DNA of 64,000 nucleotides, taken from NCBI GenBank assembly GCA_041390105.1, contig JAWKQO010000001.1:1738001-1802000 (forward strand), read 5' to 3'. Of this stretch, positions 52,669 to 61,737 are shown one piece after another (the first letter of the stretch is position 1; the number at the start of each line of letters is the position of its first letter). The notes under the pieces are model-generated. The model made no database searches, was not told the DNA's origin, and saw nothing but the letters and a program-made list of their open reading frames with translations. The position numbers and the translations under genes were made by a program. Origin of the DNA: Gemmatimonadota bacterium. Lineage in GTDB: Bacteria > Gemmatimonadota > Gemmatimonadetes > Longimicrobiales > Gaopeijiaceae.

Positions 52669-53414
52669 TCTGCCCCCTCGATCAGCTCGGGCAGCCCGGC
52701 GACGAACCCGCGGACCACCGGATCGGTAGCCGCCTTCACCTCGTCGGGCGTCCCTATGAAGCGGATCTTCCCCTCATAGAGCATCGCCACGCGGTCCGAG
52801 ATCCGAAAGGCCGAATCCAGATCGTGGGTGATCACCAGCGACGTCACACCGAGCTCGTCGCGCATACGCATCACCAGGCGATCGATGACCGTTGTGGTGA
52901 CGGGATCGAGGCCGGTGGTGGGCTCGTCGTACAGGAGATACCGGGGCTTGGTGGCGATGGCCCGGGCCAGACCGGCCCGTTTGCGCTGGCCACCTGACAA
53001 CTCGGCCGGCGTCCGCCGACCGTAGCCCTCCAGATCCACGAGCGAGAGGCATTCCTCGACCCGGACCCGGATGCGCTTCGCGTCCCACTCGGGCATGCGC
53101 TTGAGACCCAGACCGATGTTCTCCTCCACCGTCAGGGAATCGAACAGCGCCGCGAACTGGAACACGTACCCGACCCGTCGCCGCAGGTCGCGGAGCTGCT
53201 CCGCATCCAGATCGGCGACCCGCTCCCCATCCACGAACACCTCGCCCGAGTCCGGTTGGAGCAGTCCGACGATGTGCTTGAGCAGCACGGATTTCCCCAC
53301 ACCGGAGGGTCCCATCACCGAGACCGTGTCGCCCTCGGCCACCTCGAGATCGACGCCCTCCAGGACGCGCTTCGTGCCGAAGGCCTTGTGCAATCCGACG
53401 ATGCGAATGCTCAC
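52665..53414 (-). CDS. MlaF-like ABC ATPase
   Basis: A 249-residue nucleotide-binding subunit. Walker A GPSGVGKSVLLK, Q-loop, signature LSGGQRKRAGLARA, Walker B YLLYDEPTTGLDP and H-loop ITHDLDSAF. It powers the MCE transporter with the overlapping permease and MlaD-like genes. GTG at 53414 overlaps the permease stop (GTGA). Confidence 0.9.
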   Translation of the reverse strand: MSIRIVGLHKAFGTKRVLEGVDLEVAEGDTVSVMGPSGVGKSVLLKHIVGLLQPDSGEVFVDGERVADLDAEQLRDLRRRVGYVFQFAALFDSLTVEENIGLGLKRMPEWDAKRIRVRVEECLSLVDLEGYGRRTPAELSGGQRKRAGLARAIATKPRYLLYDEPTTGLDPVTTTVIDRLVMRMRDELGVTSLVITHDLDSAFRISDRVAMLYEGKIRFIGTPDEVKAATDPVVRGFVAGLPELIEGAE

Positions 53415-54193
53415 AGGAGCGCCGCTGCCCAGAAGGCGTCCAGCACCAGGATGGCCATGGAGCTGACCACCACCGCGCGGGTGGTGGCCTGCCCAACCCC
53501 CTGGGCACCCCCTTGGGTGGTGAACCCGAAGAAGCAACCGATCGTGGTGAGAATGGCCCCGAAGCTGAGCCCCTTGATGAGCGCGAACCGCACGTCGAAG
53601 GGTTCGAAGAACAGTCGCAGGCCCTTGAGGAACTCAGGCGTGCTCATGTCGAGCAGACCCAAGGCCGTGAGCCATCCGGCCACGATGCCGATGGCCGTGG
53701 CGATGACCATGACCGCCGGGAACATCGCCGTGCCGGCCACCACGCGCGGCGTGACCAGATAGTCCACCGGGTCGTACCCGAGTGTCTCCAGCGCGTCGAT
53801 CTGTTCGGTCACCCGCATCGTGCCGAGCTCCGCCGCGATGTTGGCTCCCACCCGCCCTGACAAGGCCAGTCCGGTCAGGACCGGCCCCAGCTCCAGGATC
53901 ATGGTCTTGCCGACCAGGGTGCCGACGAAGTACAGGGGAACGGCGCCGGTGAACGTGTAGGACGCCTGCAGTGCCAGCACGACCCCGGTGAACAGCGCGA
54001 TGAAGGTCGCGATCGGGACCGAATCCACCCCGATGCGTCCCATCTGTCCCGGCAGCAGGCCGATCCATTCCTTCAAGCGGGGCACGCTACGCGCCGTCTG
54101 GAACACGAGTCCGCCCCAGCGGCCGATTCCGGCCGCGAGATCGAAGACCCCACGGCCGATGGCACCGAACAGCACCTTCAGGATCGTAGGCAT
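53411..54193 (-). CDS. MlaE-like ABC permease
   Basis: A 260-residue membrane protein with five or six helices and the MlaE family blocks GKTMILELGPVLTGLALSGR, GANIAAELGTMRVTEQIDAL and GCFFGFTTQGGAQGVG. It is the inner-membrane channel of the lipid transporter. First of the three mla genes; a short hypothetical gene lies 16 nt before it. Neither an MlaB STAS protein nor MlaC is nearby. Confidence 0.9.
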   Translation of the reverse strand: MPTILKVLFGAIGRGVFDLAAGIGRWGGLVFQTARSVPRLKEWIGLLPGQMGRIGVDSVPIATFIALFTGVVLALQASYTFTGAVPLYFVGTLVGKTMILELGPVLTGLALSGRVGANIAAELGTMRVTEQIDALETLGYDPVDYLVTPRVVAGTAMFPAVMVIATAIGIVAGWLTALGLLDMSTPEFLKGLRLFFEPFDVRFALIKGLSFGAILTTIGCFFGFTTQGGAQGVGQATTRAVVVSSMAILVLDAFWAAALL

Positions 54194-54209
54194 GATCCCT
54201 CGCTGGCGC

Positions 54210-54596
54210 TCAGCGCGGCGGAGCCGGTTTCAGTCCGTCCTCGAGCGTGAAGACGACGACCTCTCCCCGTGCGGCGGCCGAGCGCCGGCGCCCCGGATGG
54301 GCCGGAGCATCGAGTTCGTACGACACCGTGACGCTCCGTACGCGCAAACGCGGATCGGTGACCTGGATCGAGAAGTCGATCGCACCGTCTGCCGATTGGA
54401 TGGCTGTCCGTGTGGACGTTCCAGGCTCGGCCTGGCGATGCGGCACCGGGTTCCGGAACAGGTTCATGGTCGACTGCCGACCGTTCGCCAGCTTGCGCGT
54501 CACTCTCACCCGTCGCAGCCAATCCGGCTGGTAGTCGATCCCGTAGCTCTGGTCACGCTGATCGACCCCTTTGGCCGTGCGATTGTGGCGAGCCAC
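54210..54596 (-). CDS. Hypothetical protein at the head of the mla operon
   Basis: About 128 residues, no signal peptide or membrane helix. The N-terminal half is basic (TRKLANGRQSTMNLFRNPVP), the C-terminal half beta-rich (DFSIQVTDPRLRVRSVTVSY). No family recognised. The GTG at 54596 has a strong GGAGGG site, which is the main support for this being a gene. The 16-nt gap to mlaE suggests a shared transcript and possibly a role with the transporter. Confidence 0.55.
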   Translation of the reverse strand: MARHNRTAKGVDQRDQSYGIDYQPDWLRRVRVTRKLANGRQSTMNLFRNPVPHRQAEPGTSTRTAIQSADGAIDFSIQVTDPRLRVRSVTVSYELDAPAHPGRRRSAAARGEVVVFTLEDGLKPAPPR

Positions 54597-54672
54597 GCAC
54601 CCTCCGGAACGTCGTCGAAACTGGAAAGGAAACGTACGTTCTGCGGGGGAATCTGACCTGTCAAGCCGAGTC

Positions 54673-54701
54673 TTGCCCACTGCCGGGCCGCCCATTAACA
54701 T
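54673..54701 (+). promoter_or_regulatory. Promoter candidate for rho
   Basis: TTGCCC (54673-54678), 17-bp spacer, TAACAT (54696-54701). It would start transcription near 54708, leaving a leader of about 100 nt before rho, a length compatible with the autoregulation known for rho in other bacteria. Confidence 0.5.
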
Positions 54702-54810
54702 CGGACCGTCCTCAAAATCCCCGCGCAGTCCCGTCGGACGCGCACCAACCGACCCGAATCTCCCCCTCCCGTACGCGGACCCCGGCCCCGGTGGTCCCAG
54801 GAGTCCTCCC

Positions 54811-56064
54811 GTGGACATCGCCGAACTCAAGAGCAAGACCGTTCCCGAGCTCCAGGACATGGCGGAGCAGCTCAACATCCAGAACTTCTCGGGAATGCGG
54901 AAGCAGGACCTCATTTTCCGCATCGAACAGAATCTGCTCGACAGCGAGGTGGTGCTGCGCGGCGAGGGCGTGCTGGAGATCCTCCCAGAGGGCTACGGGT
55001 TCCTGCGTTCCCAGGACTGGAACTACCTCTACGGGCCCGACGACATCTACGTCAGCCCCTCTCAGATCAAGCGCTTCGATCTGCGGACTGGGGACACGAT
55101 CCTCGGTCAGGTGCGCCCCCCGAAGGACGGCGAGCGCTACCTCGCGCTTCTCAAAGTGGAGACCGTCAACGGGGACGAGCCCGAGAAAGCCAAACACCGC
55201 GTTGCCTTCGACAATCTGCGCCCCCGCTATCCGGAGAGCCGGCTGCGCCTGGAGCGCCTCGAGGGCAACGACCTCTCCACGCGGGTCGTCGATCTCATGG
55301 CGCCGATCGGCAAAGGGCAACGCGGCTTGATCGTCTCCCCGCCCAAGGCGGGGAAGACCATGCTCCTGCAGAAGCTGGCAAACTCCATCGCCACCAACTA
55401 CCCGGAGGTCTACCTCATCGTGCTGCTCATCGACGAGCGCCCCGAGGAGGTCACGGACATGGAGGAGAACGTGAAGGCGGAGGTCATCTCCTCCACCTTC
55501 GACGAGCCAGCCGAGCGCCACACCCAGGTGGCGGAGATGGTGCTGGAGAAGGCCAAGCGTCTGGTCGAGCACGGACAGGACGTAGTGATCCTCCTCGACT
55601 CCATCACTCGCCTGGCTCGGGCCTACAACGTCACCGTCCCCCACTCGGGGAAGATCCTTTCCGGCGGCGTGGACGCCAATGCACTGCACAAGCCCAAGCG
55701 GTTTTTCGGAGCGGCCCGCAACATCGACGAAGGGGGCTCCCTGACGATCGTCGCCACGGCCCTCATCGAGACCGGAAGCCGCATGGACGAAGTGATCTTC
55801 GAGGAGTTCAAGGGCACGGGCAACATGGAGCTCATCCTCGATCGCCACATCGCGGACAAGCGCATATTTCCCGCGATCGACATCAATCGCTCGGGAACAC
55901 GCAAGGAAGAGCTCCTGCTGTCGGAAGCCGAGCTGAACCGGGTCTACCTGCTGCGCAACTTCCTCGCCGACATGCCGCCCACCGAGGCCATCCACTTCCT
56001 TCTGGAGAGGATGCGCCGCACCGAGACCAACAAGGAGTTCCTCGACTCCATGGCGGGCGGCTGA
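54811..56064 (+). CDS. rho: Transcription termination factor Rho
   Basis: A 417-residue hexameric RNA helicase. N-terminal helical domain (LKSKTVPELQDMAEQL, RKQDLIFRIEQNL), cold-shock-like RNA-binding domain (GVLEILPEGYGFLRS), Walker A in SPPKAGKTMLLQK, Walker B region VVILLDSITRLARA and the Q/R loops after it (SGGVDANALHKPKRFFGAAR). It has no N-terminal insertion and is close to the 419-residue Escherichia coli length. GTG at 54811 with AGGAG upstream; the frame is open before it but not conserved. Confidence 0.96.
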   Translation: MDIAELKSKTVPELQDMAEQLNIQNFSGMRKQDLIFRIEQNLLDSEVVLRGEGVLEILPEGYGFLRSQDWNYLYGPDDIYVSPSQIKRFDLRTGDTILGQVRPPKDGERYLALLKVETVNGDEPEKAKHRVAFDNLRPRYPESRLRLERLEGNDLSTRVVDLMAPIGKGQRGLIVSPPKAGKTMLLQKLANSIATNYPEVYLIVLLIDERPEEVTDMEENVKAEVISSTFDEPAERHTQVAEMVLEKAKRLVEHGQDVVILLDSITRLARAYNVTVPHSGKILSGGVDANALHKPKRFFGAARNIDEGGSLTIVATALIETGSRMDEVIFEEFKGTGNMELILDRHIADKRIFPAIDINRSGTRKEELLLSEAELNRVYLLRNFLADMPPTEAIHFLLERMRRTETNKEFLDSMAGG

Positions 56065-56095
56065 GTCCCGCGCACCTCGGACCCGAGCGACCGCG

Positions 56096-56542
56096 GTGAG
56101 CAGCGATCTGCAGAGCGCGCACGATGACCGCTTCCAGGAGGCGTTGGAAGCGAGCGGTGCACGCGATCCGCGCGAGTTCTATCGGGAACGTCTGCGCGAG
56201 CTGAAACAGAGCGATCCCGCGGCCTACCAGCAGGCTGTGTCGTACTATCAGGACGAGTTGGTTCCGAAGATCGCGCGCGGCGAGGTCGAGCCGCTGTCCG
56301 CCTGGCTCGAATACGGGCGCCGCCTCTGCGCCTGGACGGCGCCCGGGGAAACCGTGGAGGTCGACGCGAGCGGGCAACGCCATCCCCATCGGCCGCCCAC
56401 GCCCTCCGACCGCCTGGTGCTGCACCTCCCCGACGACAAGGGGACGCGCGCCCTGCTGGTGGGGCTCCCGCAGGAGCTGAGCGCCGCTCAGCGCGCCACC
56501 TTCGATCTGCTCGTGCAGGGACGCCTGAAGCTCCGCCAGTAG
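56096..56542 (+). CDS. Hypothetical protein downstream of rho
   Basis: A 148-residue acidic-to-neutral cytoplasmic protein starting GTG (SSDLQSAHDDRFQEALEASG), 31 nt after rho. It is rich in alpha-helical and charged residues with no motif I recognise; EFYRERLRELKQSD and RATFDLLVQGRLKLRQ are its most distinctive pieces. Probably cotranscribed with rho. Confidence 0.65.
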   Translation: MSSDLQSAHDDRFQEALEASGARDPREFYRERLRELKQSDPAAYQQAVSYYQDELVPKIARGEVEPLSAWLEYGRRLCAWTAPGETVEVDASGQRHPHRPPTPSDRLVLHLPDDKGTRALLVGLPQELSAAQRATFDLLVQGRLKLRQ

Positions 56543-56588
56543 AGCCCATCCTGAGGGGTGGCCTTGGGCTCGGCCCGGCCGCGGCCGC

Positions 56589-58421
56589 TCAGTCCGTCGG
56601 GACCGGGTCCTCCACCAGGTAGGCGACCGCCCAGGCCCCGGGACCCGTGTGGGTCGCCACGACGGGCGTGGCCGGTGCCACCGCGATATCGACCGCTCCG
56701 AACCGTTCGCGCAGGGCGCGGGCGACGCGCTCCATCTCGTCCGCACACGCCACATGTGCCAATCCGAAGCGGACCGGGTGGCCCTCGGGGATCTCCCGCT
56801 GCAAGAGGTCGAGTACCGCCGGCAGGACCCGCTCGCGTCCAAGCGCCTTGCCGAAGGGAACGACCTTCCCTTCTTGCGAGAGCCCCAGAATGGGCTTCAC
56901 GCTCAGCAGCGAGCCGAGCAGCGCCCGCCCTCGGCCCACGCGCCCCGACGCGATCAACCGGTCGAAGGTGTCCACGGTGAACAGCACGCCCGAGCGATCA
57001 CGGGTCCGTTGCAGCTCGTCCAGGATCTCGTCCGGGCCGTGCCCCGCCTCTCCCAGCTCGGCGGCCTTCAGGGCCAACAGGCCCAGAAGGCTGCTGGCGG
57101 CCCTCGAGTCGAAGACGCGCACATGGGCGTCCGGAACCAGCCGCGCCGCCGCTTGCGCCGAGCCGAAGGTGCCGGACAACGCCGAGCCGAGCACGACCGC
57201 GATGACGGCCTCTCCGTCCTCCGCCGCACGCTTGAAGGTGTCCGCGAACGCCTGCGGTGTGGGTTGCGACGTGGTAGGTAGCTCGTCCCCATCGACCATA
57301 CGGCGGTGGAACTCCTCCGCCGTCACATCGATGCGGTCGCGCAGCGCCCGATCTCCCTCCATCAACACGAGCGGCACCACGTGGATGCCGTGCTGTCGCC
57401 GCACGTCATCGGGAAGATCCGCGCTGGAGTCCGTGACCACGGATACCGGTCGACGCGCCAAGGTGACATGGCCCTGCGCCGCCGCCCGTTCGACCGCGGC
57501 GTGCTGAACGTGCATGTCCTCGGCCTTGTGCGCGGCCAGGGTGCCGACCGTTCGTAGATAGCGGAATACCGCTTCCGGCTCGTCGGTGTGGATGTGCAGC
57601 TTGAGCAGCCCCTCCGCCCGGATGACGATCAGCGAGTCCCCCAGACCCTGGAGTCGCTCCCGGACCGCATCGCGGTCGGGGAGACCCTCGCCTCGCACCA
57701 GGGCCTCCGTGCAAAAGCGGTAGACCTCGGCCTCCGCCGGAAACTCGACGGCGGCGACCCCCAGGGCCGGCCCCTCCAGCAAAGCCGGCACTTCGACCTC
57801 CACGACCGGGTCCCCGTGCACGAACAGCACAACACCCTCGAGCAGGTTCACGAAGCCCTTGGCGCCCGCGTCCACGACGCCGGCCTTGCGCAGCGCGGGC
57901 AGGAGCTCGGGGGTCCGGGCCAGGGAGCTGCGGGCGACGGCCAGGATCCGTTCCAGGAACGGGAGAAAATCATCCTGAGCGTCGGCCTCCGCCGCGACGG
58001 CCGTGTCGCGCATGACGGTAAGCATCGTCCCCTCGACCGGGCGCTCCAGCGCGTCCGTCAAACGGGCCACCCCCGACGACAAGGCCGCCCCGAAGTCCCG
58101 GGTGTCCATGCGGTCTCGTCCGCCGAGCCGATCGGCGAAGCCCAGCAGGAAGTGGGAGAGCATCATCCCGCAGTTGCCGCGAGCGCCCAGGACGGAGGCC
58201 TCGGCGGCGTGCCGCGCGACCGCGCCGATGGAGATGTCGACGTTGCCGCGCAGCTGCTCGGAGATGGCCCGGACGGTCAACGCCAGGTTGGTCCCGGTAT
58301 CCCCGTCGGGGACCGGAAACACGTTGATCCGGTTGAGTTCCTGCCGGCGGCTCTCCGCGTATCCACAGGCCGCCAACAGCGACCGTCGGAAACGGGGGCC
58401 GTCCACGTACGCGATTCGCAT
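56589..58421 (-). CDS. FakA-FakB fusion: DAK2 domain joined to DegV domain
   Basis: About 610 residues. Residues 1-200 are a DAK2/DhaL kinase domain with the metal/ATP loop PVPDGDTGTN (37-45) and GARGNCGMML. A FakA-type middle domain follows to about 320 (LIVIRAEGLLKLHIHTDEPE). The rest is a DegV fatty-acid-binding domain (VVTDSSADLP, TSQPTPQAF, GSALSGTFG). In Firmicutes FakA and FakB are separate proteins that phosphorylate fatty acids for lipid synthesis; here both halves are in one chain. The ATG at 58421 is the natural domain start. Confidence 0.88.
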   Translation of the reverse strand: MRIAYVDGPRFRRSLLAACGYAESRRQELNRINVFPVPDGDTGTNLALTVRAISEQLRGNVDISIGAVARHAAEASVLGARGNCGMMLSHFLLGFADRLGGRDRMDTRDFGAALSSGVARLTDALERPVEGTMLTVMRDTAVAAEADAQDDFLPFLERILAVARSSLARTPELLPALRKAGVVDAGAKGFVNLLEGVVLFVHGDPVVEVEVPALLEGPALGVAAVEFPAEAEVYRFCTEALVRGEGLPDRDAVRERLQGLGDSLIVIRAEGLLKLHIHTDEPEAVFRYLRTVGTLAAHKAEDMHVQHAAVERAAAQGHVTLARRPVSVVTDSSADLPDDVRRQHGIHVVPLVLMEGDRALRDRIDVTAEEFHRRMVDGDELPTTSQPTPQAFADTFKRAAEDGEAVIAVVLGSALSGTFGSAQAAARLVPDAHVRVFDSRAASSLLGLLALKAAELGEAGHGPDEILDELQRTRDRSGVLFTVDTFDRLIASGRVGRGRALLGSLLSVKPILGLSQEGKVVPFGKALGRERVLPAVLDLLQREIPEGHPVRFGLAHVACADEMERVARALRERFGAVDIAVAPATPVVATHTGPGAWAVAYLVEDPVPTD

Positions 58422-58602
58422 GGCGCCCCAAGATGGATGGTCCGCCGCCCAGGTGCAAAACGGGGGCCCTGGTCCTGGCATGCGTCTTGAGAAGTCGGTG
58501 CTCGCAATCCTGGGTCGATCGACCGACACTCAAGGAATTGCGCGGATTCCCGGGCGTCGGGAGGGCTCCCGGGCCGGCAGGAAACAGCACCGAGGGGACC
58601 CT

Positions 58603-60744
58603 TTGTACACAACCCGGGCACCCAGCCGTCACTGGCTCGACGACGTGGCCGATGCCACGGGCCTACGCGGCCTGCACATCGACCCCAACCCTCCCTTCCA
58701 TCAGGTCCGCGCCGCCTGGGCGGAGATCGCCCGGGCCAGCAGCGTGTCAGACGTCGAGCTCGCCGAGCGGGTCGCCACCCATTTCCGCCTGAAGGTCGCC
58801 GACCTCTCCGCGGCCGAGCCCAGCGCCGCCAAGCTCTTCCCTGAGCAGAGCGCCCGGAAGCACGGCGTGCTTCCCCTGCGCGCCTCCGATCAGGTCATCG
58901 TGGTGGCCACGGCCGACCCGACCAACGTCCACGCCGAGCAGGACCTCCAGTTCCTGTCCGGCCGGCGCGCAGTCTTCCAGATCGCGGCTCCCGGCCCCCT
59001 CGCGGAGGCCATCGACCACTGCTACTCGCGGAGCCGCATCATCGAGTTCGTGCTCCAGAACCTGGCCGCCGAGGTGGGCCGGGACGACGTGCAGATCGTG
59101 CGCGACCAGGCCCAGGGAGCCCCGGCCGACACCTACTCCGACACCCGGCCGGTCGCCAGCCTGGTCAAGCGCATGCTACGCCAGGCCACCTCGGTGGGAG
59201 CCTCCGAGGTCCACATCTCCGGCAACGCCGAGGGTGGACGGGTCCACTTCCGCATCGGATCCAGCCTCCAGCACTTCATGCATCTGCCCTATCCCGCGCT
59301 GGTTCGCGTGGTTCGGCGGCTGAAGGAGCTGGGACGCCTGGATCTGACCGTGCGCCAACGCTCCCAGGAAGGGCAGTTCACCGCGGCGGTCGAAGGTCGG
59401 CGCTTCGTCATGCGGGTGCGCTCCGAGCCCGGGCGGGCGGTCGAGAGTCTCGTGGTCCGCATCAGCGACCCCGCGCTGCGGCCGACCTTCGCCGATCTGG
59501 GCCTGCCCCCCGCGGAGGTCGAGGCTGCGCGCGCTCTCTTGAGCGGGCCGCCCGGTCTGGTCGTGGTGGCCGGCGCCCCGGGCCGGGGTCGCGAGACGCT
59601 GCTGACCGCCTTCACTCGCGCGCTGGCCGCCCAGGGACCCGTCACGGTTGTCGACTCCTCGCTGCTGGCGCCGGTCCCCGAAGTCAGGCAGATCCAGGCC
59701 GATCCGGAAGCCGGCTTCCGCTTCGGCGAAGCGCTGGCGCAAGCTCTGGACGCCGACCCGGCCGCCGTGGTGGTGAGTCGACTGGACGAGGACGACAGCG
59801 CCCGCCTGGCCGTGGAGGCCGCACGCCAGGGAACCTGGATCGTGGCGGCGCTCGACGCCGAGGACCCGGCCGCCGCCGTGGCGACCTTGCGCAGCCTGGA
59901 GCTCTCCACCGCGTCCCTGGCAGAGGTGCTGCGTGGCATCGTGGTCTTCCGGAGCCTGCGCCGTTTGTGCGAGCACTGTCAGAAGCCGGTCGACTCCGTC
60001 GATCAACTTCCGGCGCGCGAGCGTGTGCTGGTCGCCGCCTACGGGGTGACCCCGAGCGCCATGGCTGGCGGATGCCCGTCCTGTCAGGAGAGTGGCTACT
60101 CCGGCGAGCTTCTGGTGACGCATGCCGTGCAGGTCGTCGACGAGCTCCGAGCGGCGATCGGTCGTGGGGCCAGCATGACGGAGCTCGGCGATCTGATGCG
60201 GGACCAGGGGTCGCTGGAGGAAGCCACCTTCGAGCGCGTTCGGGCCGGGCGTACCTCCCTGCTCGAAGTGGAGCGCAGCCTACCGCCCGGCATGTCGGCC
60301 GTGGTGCCCACGCGCACGCGCCCGCGCGTGCTGGTGGTGGACGACTCACCGGAGGTGCGGCTGCTCGCACGCACGATCCTGGAGGGGCGCGGCTTCGACG
60401 TGGCCGAGGCGTCCGACGGCGATCAAGCGCTCCTGCACCTCGAGCTCAACGACGACACGTCCTTGGTGCTCCTGGACCTCAACATGCCGCGCCTCGGAGG
60501 CGCCGAAGTGCTGGCCCGCATCCGCGGTTCGCTTCGCACGGCGGGGCTCCCGGTGGTGGTGCTGACCGCCGAACAGGATCCCAACCTCGAGATCGAGTTG
60601 ATGGAGGCGGGCGCCGACGACTACCTGCGCAAGCCGGTCGAGCCCTCCCGCTTGGCCGTACGGGTCCGCGCGGTCCTACGACGCGCGGGTTCCTACGATG
60701 CGCTGCTCGGAGCCCCACAGCCCGAGCTTCTCGTAGCCGTCTGA
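58603..60744 (+). CDS. GspE/PilB-like pseudo-ATPase fused to a receiver domain
   Basis: About 713 residues, TTG start with GAGGGG upstream. An N-terminal MshEN/T2SSE-N-like domain spans about 25-150, then a type II/IV secretion ATPase core. The Walker A is GAPGRGRET (from residue 324) instead of GPTGSGKST: the catalytic Lys is Arg. The Walker B/Asp-box region reads VVVSRLDEDDSA, without the usual GEIRD. The CxxC zinc clip is kept (CEHCQKP, CPSCQESG). A complete CheY-like receiver follows at 572-700 (VVDDSPE, LLDLNMPRLGG with phospho-Asp, YLRKPVEP). Probably a non-hydrolysing, phosphorylation-controlled adaptor. Confidence 0.85.
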   Translation: MYTTRAPSRHWLDDVADATGLRGLHIDPNPPFHQVRAAWAEIARASSVSDVELAERVATHFRLKVADLSAAEPSAAKLFPEQSARKHGVLPLRASDQVIVVATADPTNVHAEQDLQFLSGRRAVFQIAAPGPLAEAIDHCYSRSRIIEFVLQNLAAEVGRDDVQIVRDQAQGAPADTYSDTRPVASLVKRMLRQATSVGASEVHISGNAEGGRVHFRIGSSLQHFMHLPYPALVRVVRRLKELGRLDLTVRQRSQEGQFTAAVEGRRFVMRVRSEPGRAVESLVVRISDPALRPTFADLGLPPAEVEAARALLSGPPGLVVVAGAPGRGRETLLTAFTRALAAQGPVTVVDSSLLAPVPEVRQIQADPEAGFRFGEALAQALDADPAAVVVSRLDEDDSARLAVEAARQGTWIVAALDAEDPAAAVATLRSLELSTASLAEVLRGIVVFRSLRRLCEHCQKPVDSVDQLPARERVLVAAYGVTPSAMAGGCPSCQESGYSGELLVTHAVQVVDELRAAIGRGASMTELGDLMRDQGSLEEATFERVRAGRTSLLEVERSLPPGMSAVVPTRTRPRVLVVDDSPEVRLLARTILEGRGFDVAEASDGDQALLHLELNDDTSLVLLDLNMPRLGGAEVLARIRGSLRTAGLPVVVLTAEQDPNLEIELMEAGADDYLRKPVEPSRLAVRVRAVLRRAGSYDALLGAPQPELLVAV

Positions 60745-60802
60745 GGCGCCAGGGAAGCTCTGCACACGTGCGATGCCCCGCGCGCAGCGGGCTCGCGGGC
60801 GT

Positions 60803-61663
60803 TCAGGCGAGGACCGGCTTTCGGGCCCGGATCAGCAGACAGAGCCCGAAGCGGTTTCCCAGCGCACGGACCAACCAGCGCGGATAGAGCGCCCAGATCA
60901 GCCGGAACAGCGGGGAGCGGTACTTCTCGGACGGACGGATGGACAGGACGTCCGCAGGGCCGAGCTGCGCGGACAGCGTGATGTCGCCGAACCCGACCGC
61001 CTCCAGCAGAGCCCGCGCCTCCGGCTCCGTATAGGCTTTGGTGCCTGGGCTTTCCAGGTGCTCGAAGATGGCCTCGCGAGCCGTCAAGCCGAAGCGTCCC
61101 CTGAGCCAGCCGTGCTGCGCCTTGAGCATCCATCCGCTCCATGAGGGGAGACGGTAGATCATGGCACGCAACTCCCCCCCCGGCTTCAGCACTCGAAGCG
61201 CTTCCGCGAACGCCTGGCGTGTGTCGGGCGTGTGGTGGAGGACGCCCCACGAATAGACCAGATCGAAGGTGTCCGCATCGAAGGGGAGAGCTTCGGCGTC
61301 CGCCTGCCGCACCTCCCAGTCCGCGTTCGCGAACCCGGCGAGCTGGACATGCTCACGCGTGAGGGCCACCCCCGCCTCGGTCAGGTCCACCCCACGGGCC
61401 CGGGCGCCAGCACGCACCCATTGCACGAAGTCCGCCCCAGCGCCCACGCCGATCTCGAGTAGCGTTCGACCCTTCCCGGAGGAAAAGTCGGCGAAGACCG
61501 GGATGTATGGTTCCAGACCGTAGCGCGCTTCGCGAATCTCCGCGAAGAAGCGCTCCCGGTCCGCGAGCTCGTCTGCGTAGCGGATCCCGCAGGTCTCGCG
61601 CTCCCAGTGCTGTTGCACCCGGGCCTTCTGCGGTGCGGAGACCGCGTCGGTCGGTGTGGACAT
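60803..61663 (-). CDS. SAM-dependent class I methyltransferase
   Basis: About 286 residues. Motif I is LLEIGVGAGADFVQW (SAM-binding Gly-rich loop), followed by an acidic residue in ARGVDLTEAG, then FDLVYSWGVLHHTPDTRQAF (motif IV-like) and LKPGGELRAMIYRL. It fits small-molecule or lipid methyltransferases of the UbiE/type-11 group; substrate unknown. ATG at 61663; the frame is open upstream but not convincing. Convergent with the pseudo-ATPase gene. Confidence 0.85.
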   Translation of the reverse strand: MSTPTDAVSAPQKARVQQHWERETCGIRYADELADRERFFAEIREARYGLEPYIPVFADFSSGKGRTLLEIGVGAGADFVQWVRAGARARGVDLTEAGVALTREHVQLAGFANADWEVRQADAEALPFDADTFDLVYSWGVLHHTPDTRQAFAEALRVLKPGGELRAMIYRLPSWSGWMLKAQHGWLRGRFGLTAREAIFEHLESPGTKAYTEPEARALLEAVGFGDITLSAQLGPADVLSIRPSEKYRSPLFRLIWALYPRWLVRALGNRFGLCLLIRARKPVLA

Positions 61664-61737
61664 GCGACGAAGCTCATCGCTCCGCGGGAGCGCCGCAACC
61701 GTCTGCGGCACCCGCTCCCACCGGGACGGGCGTCGGG

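Noticed and set aside
54571..54810. N-terminal extension of Rho by 80 residues
   Set aside because: The extension is not helical or conserved-looking. GTG at 54811 has a ribosome site and gives normal Rho length, and a promoter candidate lies inside the extension.
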